NCBI RefSeq assembly: GCF_039645975.1
Contig: NZ_CP147918.1
Coordinates: 1,798,001-1,862,000 of the forward strand
Source: Sulfurimonas sp. HSL-1716
Lineage (GTDB): Bacteria > Campylobacterota > Campylobacteria > Campylobacterales > Sulfurimonadaceae
Direction: 5' to 3'
DNA length: 64,000 bases
In this document: positions 61,230-64,000 of the stretch, in pieces
Layout: each line of letters starts with the position of its first letter
Numbering within the stretch: position 1 is the first letter of the stretch
Made by a program: the position numbers and the translations under genes
The notes under the pieces: generated by a model
The model's database searches: none
Seen by the model: the letters and a program-made list of their open reading frames with translations, nothing else
What the model was told of the DNA's origin: nothing

Positions 61230-61294
61230 TCCCCTCCACAAACACAGGTGTTTGTTTTAGGAAACATCGCAAAGCGGGCGTTTCTTTATATTTT

Positions 61295-61370
61295 GTCTCG
61301 TTAGCTCAGTTGGTAGAGCACGTCACTTTTAATGATGTGGCCGATGGTTCGAGTCCATCACGGGACACCA
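61295..61370 (+). tRNA. tRNA-Lys (TTT anticodon)
   Basis: 76 nt: acceptor GTCTCGT pairs with ACGGGAC, CCA encoded. D-loop AGCTCAGTTGGTAGAGC, anticodon TTT in the loop CTTTTAA, T-loop GGTTCGAGTCC. A substrate of MnmA. First of two tRNAs in a short operon. Confidence 0.96.
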
Positions 61371-61380
61371 CTTTATAACT

Positions 61381-61455
61381 GGCTCCATCATCTAATGGTT
61401 AGGATTCAAGGTTTTCATCCTTGCCATAGGGGTTCGAATCCCCTTGGAGTCACCA
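61381..61455 (+). tRNA. tRNA-Glu (TTC anticodon)
   Basis: 75 nt: acceptor GGCTCCA pairs with TGGAGTC, CCA encoded; anticodon TTC in the loop TTTTCAT; T-loop GGTTCGAATCC. Ten nt after tRNA-Lys. An integrase gene begins 100 nt downstream, so its 3' half is the likely attachment site of an integrated element. Confidence 0.96.
61420..61455 (+). other. Candidate attachment site (attL) in tRNA-Glu 3' end
   Basis: Inferred: tyrosine recombinases of islands usually recombine in the 3' half of a tRNA gene. No second copy of the tRNA-Glu 3' end is in this window, so the other boundary must lie beyond 64000 if the element is intact. Confidence 0.4.
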
Positions 61456-61554
61456 CTTTTTCTTTCTAACTCCCTATTTTAGCCACTTTAACAATTTAGT
61501 GAATGTCACATAGCGCGTTTTGTACACATTTTTGTCACACACGGTGGTCAAATT

Positions 61555-63176
61555 ATGAGTAACTTTTTTCTACAACGCAATAAAACTTTCTATTTTCGCA
61601 GAAGAATCCCCAAAGAATGTTTAAAATACTTCAAAAATCGTGAAGAAATCCGAATCAAAGTGTCGCAAAGCAGCCATTTCCAGGTTACACTGTCGATAAA
61701 GGTACTAAATTCAATCTATGAGGAGCTTCTCACTATGCTAGTTTTATATGGCGGAAACAATAAAGATGCACTTGTTATGCAGTACATGACACGGATGAAA
61801 GAGTTTGCAGAACTCAATACTCCAACTCTTCCAATCATCACCTACTCAACAGAGCAGTTCTACCATGAACAAAACGAAGAAATCAACGATCAGATATTAA
61901 ACAAGATAGGAAACTATACTCTCCAAGAAAAAAAGAAACTCCTCAAGAACCTCGATGCATTAGAGACATTCACGCAGATCATTGATGTGCGTTCAGACTT
62001 TGCACCTCAAATAAAGAGGAACCAAAAGAAGTAAAAAGAACGACCATCACCTTTAAGGAACTCTATGAGCTTTTCATAAAAGAGAAAAAGCTCACAGCTC
62101 CAAATACTACTCAAAGTACATGGAGAGATTATGAAGCTGCATATCAAGACTTTATCTATGTCATTGAAAATGCAGAGGCTAGAGACATTACCTCCTTTAC
62201 AAAAGAAGACCTAAGAACCTTTGCAGATGCACTGCATAACCACCTTCCCTCTAGCAGAACTAAAAAACCACAGTTTAAACACCTTACCTACTCTGAGCTT
62301 AAAACCATAGAGTTAAAAGAGAATGAAAAAACAGCATTCGCTACAAAGCAAAAGAAGATGCTCTCAATAAAACAGATATTCGATATTGCAAGCGATGCGA
62401 GATACAGCTATATAACAGAAAACATAGTCGAACCATTCTTGATGAAAAAACCAAAAAACAGCAAGAAGATTCAAAAAGAGAGAAAACCACTAAGCGAAGA
62501 GAATCTTAAAAAGCTTTTCACTTCTAAACTCTATACGGACAAGCTGAAGCATACCCTCACATTTGCACCTGAGAAATACTGGATTCCTATAATTGCTGGT
62601 TATTCTGGTATGCGACAAAACGAGATATGCCAGCTCTATGTAGAAGACCTTAAAAGTATTACAACAGACATGGGTGAGATTATATGGTACTTTGACCTCA
62701 ATGAAGAGAAAGACAAACATCTTAAAAATGAGAATGCCTTCCGTCTAGTGCCACTTCATCCTAAGCTTATTGAGCTTGGATTTATTGAATACTACAATTC
62801 CATAAAAAATAAACAGCCAAGACTATGGAAAAACCTGAGGCTCCACCCGAAAGAGGAAAGGTACAACACGGACTATGGCAAGAATTTTATGAAGTATTTC
62901 AGGAAGCATGTAACTGAAGAAGAAGATCAGGTATTTCATAGTCTTAGACATAATGTTGGAGACCAGCTTATGAAAAATGCTGTTCACTATAAGCTGCCAA
63001 AAGACCTTATGAATCGCATTATGGGTCACGAACCTGACAAAGATATGACCTCTGTTGTTTATTCGCAAGGGTATGGAGTTGAAGAGCTTTATGAGGGGAT
63101 TAAGACACTTGACTTCAAAGATCTTATTCACTTGAAATTAAATTCAACCTGCGCTATGCTTCCTTTTCAGAATTAA
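61555..63176 (+). pseudogene. Tyrosine recombinase (island integrase), frameshifted
   Basis: Two frames together read as one integrase. 61555-62034 encodes the N-terminal domain (FLQRNKTFYFRRRIPKECLK, DUF6538-like). The rest is in the -1 frame, open from 61986, and contains a SAM-like core-binding domain (ITFKELYELFIKEKKLTAPN; STWRDYEAAYQDF), then the catalytic domain: GMRQNEICQLY (Arg), HSLRH (HxxR), MGHEP (His) and SVVYSQGY (Tyr). The shift falls between 61986 and 62034 around a CAAATAAAGAGGAACCAAAA stretch. A -1 slippery heptamer is not evident, so this is probably a mutation or sequencing error. About 540 residues if restored. It directly follows tRNA-Glu. Confidence 0.85.
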
Positions 63177-63533
63177 AGCTCCTGGTGTTTTAGACATGAT
63201 TCGATAATTATTGCGGATAGCTTTAAGGCCAACTATTCCGCCCATAACCACTCCTAAACTTATCATTGCAATCGCCGCAGGCATACCAATCAAAACTGAC
63301 ACTCCACCAGCGGCGATAGCTGATACGGGAGTTGTACTTCCTCCTGTTGCTGGTGTTGCAAGGAGACTATATATACCTGCTGCCACTAGGCAAATTGCCA
63401 CACTCCATGTAACTTGTTTAATTCCATGAATAAGAATAATCCATTTTTCTAGCTCTGGATTGTCAACTTTAATTTCATCTTCACCGCTTAGAATAGCATC
63501 TTTCAATGTTTGCTTTGATTTTACTTCTACCAC
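63144..63533 (-). CDS. Small membrane protein of unknown function (island)
   Basis: 129 residues from GTG 63533 (VVEVKSKQTLKDAIL), chosen because AAGGAA lies about 10 nt upstream; the frame opens at GTG 63572. Two hydrophobic segments: about 37-55 (VTWSVAICLVAAGIYSLLA) and a longer glycine/alanine-rich one near 68-100. Basic C-terminus. No family recognised. Its 3' end overlaps the integrase 3' end by 33 nt in convergent orientation. It may be coupled to the DUF2326-like gene upstream. Confidence 0.55.
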   Translation of the reverse strand: MVEVKSKQTLKDAILSGEDEIKVDNPELEKWIILIHGIKQVTWSVAICLVAAGIYSLLATPATGGSTTPVSAIAAGGVSVLIGMPAAIAMISLGVVMGGIVGLKAIRNNYRIMSKTPGALILKRKHSAG

Positions 63534-63595
63534 TATTAGATATTTCCTTATAAATAATACAAATAGATTCACCTAAAAAGATAAGTGATCTATAC

Positions 63596-64000
63596 TTAAA
63601 AATCGCCTATTAATTTATCTGTTTCACTTAAATATCTAACAACATAATTATCTTTAATCTCTTGTAGATTAGTTGCATTATTAACAACCTCAGATACTGT
63701 AGTAATAATCGTTTGAATATTTTTTGCACCTAATTCTTTGATGGCAGTATACACACCATCTTGATATGTATTTTTATCACCATCAAAAGGACTATCAAAA
63801 GCAACAAATTTTATGAACTCTTTATCTTTATATGATTCTGCCAGTGCAGCAGCAAAAACAAAACATAAAAGCTTTTTAAGCGTATGCCCTTCATCTAAAG
63901 CATTATCAAAACCTTGACTATTTTCTACCTTCAAGTCAAATTCAATATTATCTGAAGTATTAAATCCTATTGAAAAAGCCAATTCTCTATTAAAAACAAG
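63596..64000 (-). CDS. C-terminus of DUF2326-like protein (5' end outside window)
   Basis: Reading frame is open from the window edge (reads LVFNRELAFSIGF at its start) to stop at 63596; at least 134 residues. GHTLKKLLCFVFAAALAESY followed by FVAFDSPFDGDKNTY and IQTIITTVSEV resembles the DUF2326 C-terminal domain of SMC-like coiled-coil ATPases, where a signature-like K-K-L-L-C segment and a Walker-B-like D occur. Such proteins occur in ABC-type mobile-element defence systems. The ATPase N-terminus and coiled coil, if present, are beyond 64000. Confidence 0.55.
   Translation of the reverse strand, partial: LVFNRELAFSIGFNTSDNIEFDLKVENSQGFDNALDEGHTLKKLLCFVFAAALAESYKDKEFIKFVAFDSPFDGDKNTYQDGVYTAIKELGAKNIQTIITTVSEVVNNATNLQEIKDNYVVRYLSETDKLIGDF

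Noticed and set aside
61986-62034. Programmed -1 frameshift in the integrase
   Set aside because: The junction lacks an X-XXY-YYZ heptamer in frame and no strong downstream structure is seen; a mutation or read error is simpler.

Overview
This window looks like chromosomal DNA of a Campylobacterota (epsilonproteobacterial) bacterium, probably a free-living sulfur-oxidising type related to Sulfurimonas. The evidence is gene content and order. The block aroQ-folK-flhF-flhG-(small membrane protein)-fliA-fliM-fliY has the order I know from Campylobacter jejuni. There is an HsrA/CosR-type response regulator, an aminofutalosine-type menaquinone gene, and a sulfide:quinone oxidoreductase-like flavoprotein. 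Base composition is moderately AT-rich. The genus is inferred; comparing the complete 16S gene would settle it.

Layout. 1-2227: 3'-truncated hybrid sensor kinase. 2357-4017: sulfide:quinone oxidoreductase-like enzyme with a 54-residue membrane peptide. 4172-7228: PepN and a DUF2062 protein. 7309-8786: DEAD-box helicase and an S4 RNA-binding protein. 8797-12482: DUF445, then the ndk-yceD-rpmF-plsX-fabH lipid/ribosome cluster. 12641-16386: ferredoxin, MetK, peroxiredoxin and a Pif1/RecD-like helicase. 16500-22039: a complete minus-strand rRNA operon (16S, tRNA-Ile, 23S, 5S) with a consensus promoter and long processing stems. 22137-29351: MnmA and the flagellar regulation/switch block with FolK and AroQ. 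29449-31541: candidate aminodeoxyfutalosine deaminase and SppA. 31581-41068: lpxC, tsaB, thrB, ylxR, infB, rbfA, rimP, ribD, ubiE/menG, xseA and an FmdE-like gene. 41155-46360: M23 peptidase, DHH phosphoesterase, FlhB, NadC and NadA. 46452-49616: PlsY, FolB, and an OmpR-family regulator with a sensor kinase. 49675-54632: ferredoxin, Ppx/GppA, BamA and TyrA. 54629-61095: a MoxR-DUF58-DUF4381-BatA-BatB/C-BatD operon. 61295-61455: tRNA-Lys and tRNA-Glu. 61555-64000: the start of a probable tRNA-Glu-borne island with a frameshifted tyrosine recombinase, a small membrane protein, and the C-terminus of a DUF2326-like protein cut by the window end.

Most of the window is compact housekeeping DNA with many 1-14 nt gene overlaps, implying long translationally coupled operons on the minus strand. 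Linked functions include menaquinone formation (aminofutalosine deaminase, MenG/UbiE), translation initiation and ribosome maturation (infB, rbfA, rimP, ylxR), flagellar assembly control (FlhF, FlhG, FliA, FlhB), envelope biogenesis (LpxC, BamA, PlsX, PlsY), and NAD synthesis (NadA, NadC).

The observations most worth following are: an HsrA/CosR orthologue that keeps an intact phospho-acceptor site and sits next to a kinase gene; a near-identical promoter-plus-initial-transcript block shared by the rRNA operon and the tRNA-Lys/Glu operon; a BatB-BatC fusion with a long Asn/Gln/Lys-rich tail; a 13-bp perfect terminator stem embedded in the opposing helicase gene; and the island boundary at tRNA-Glu.
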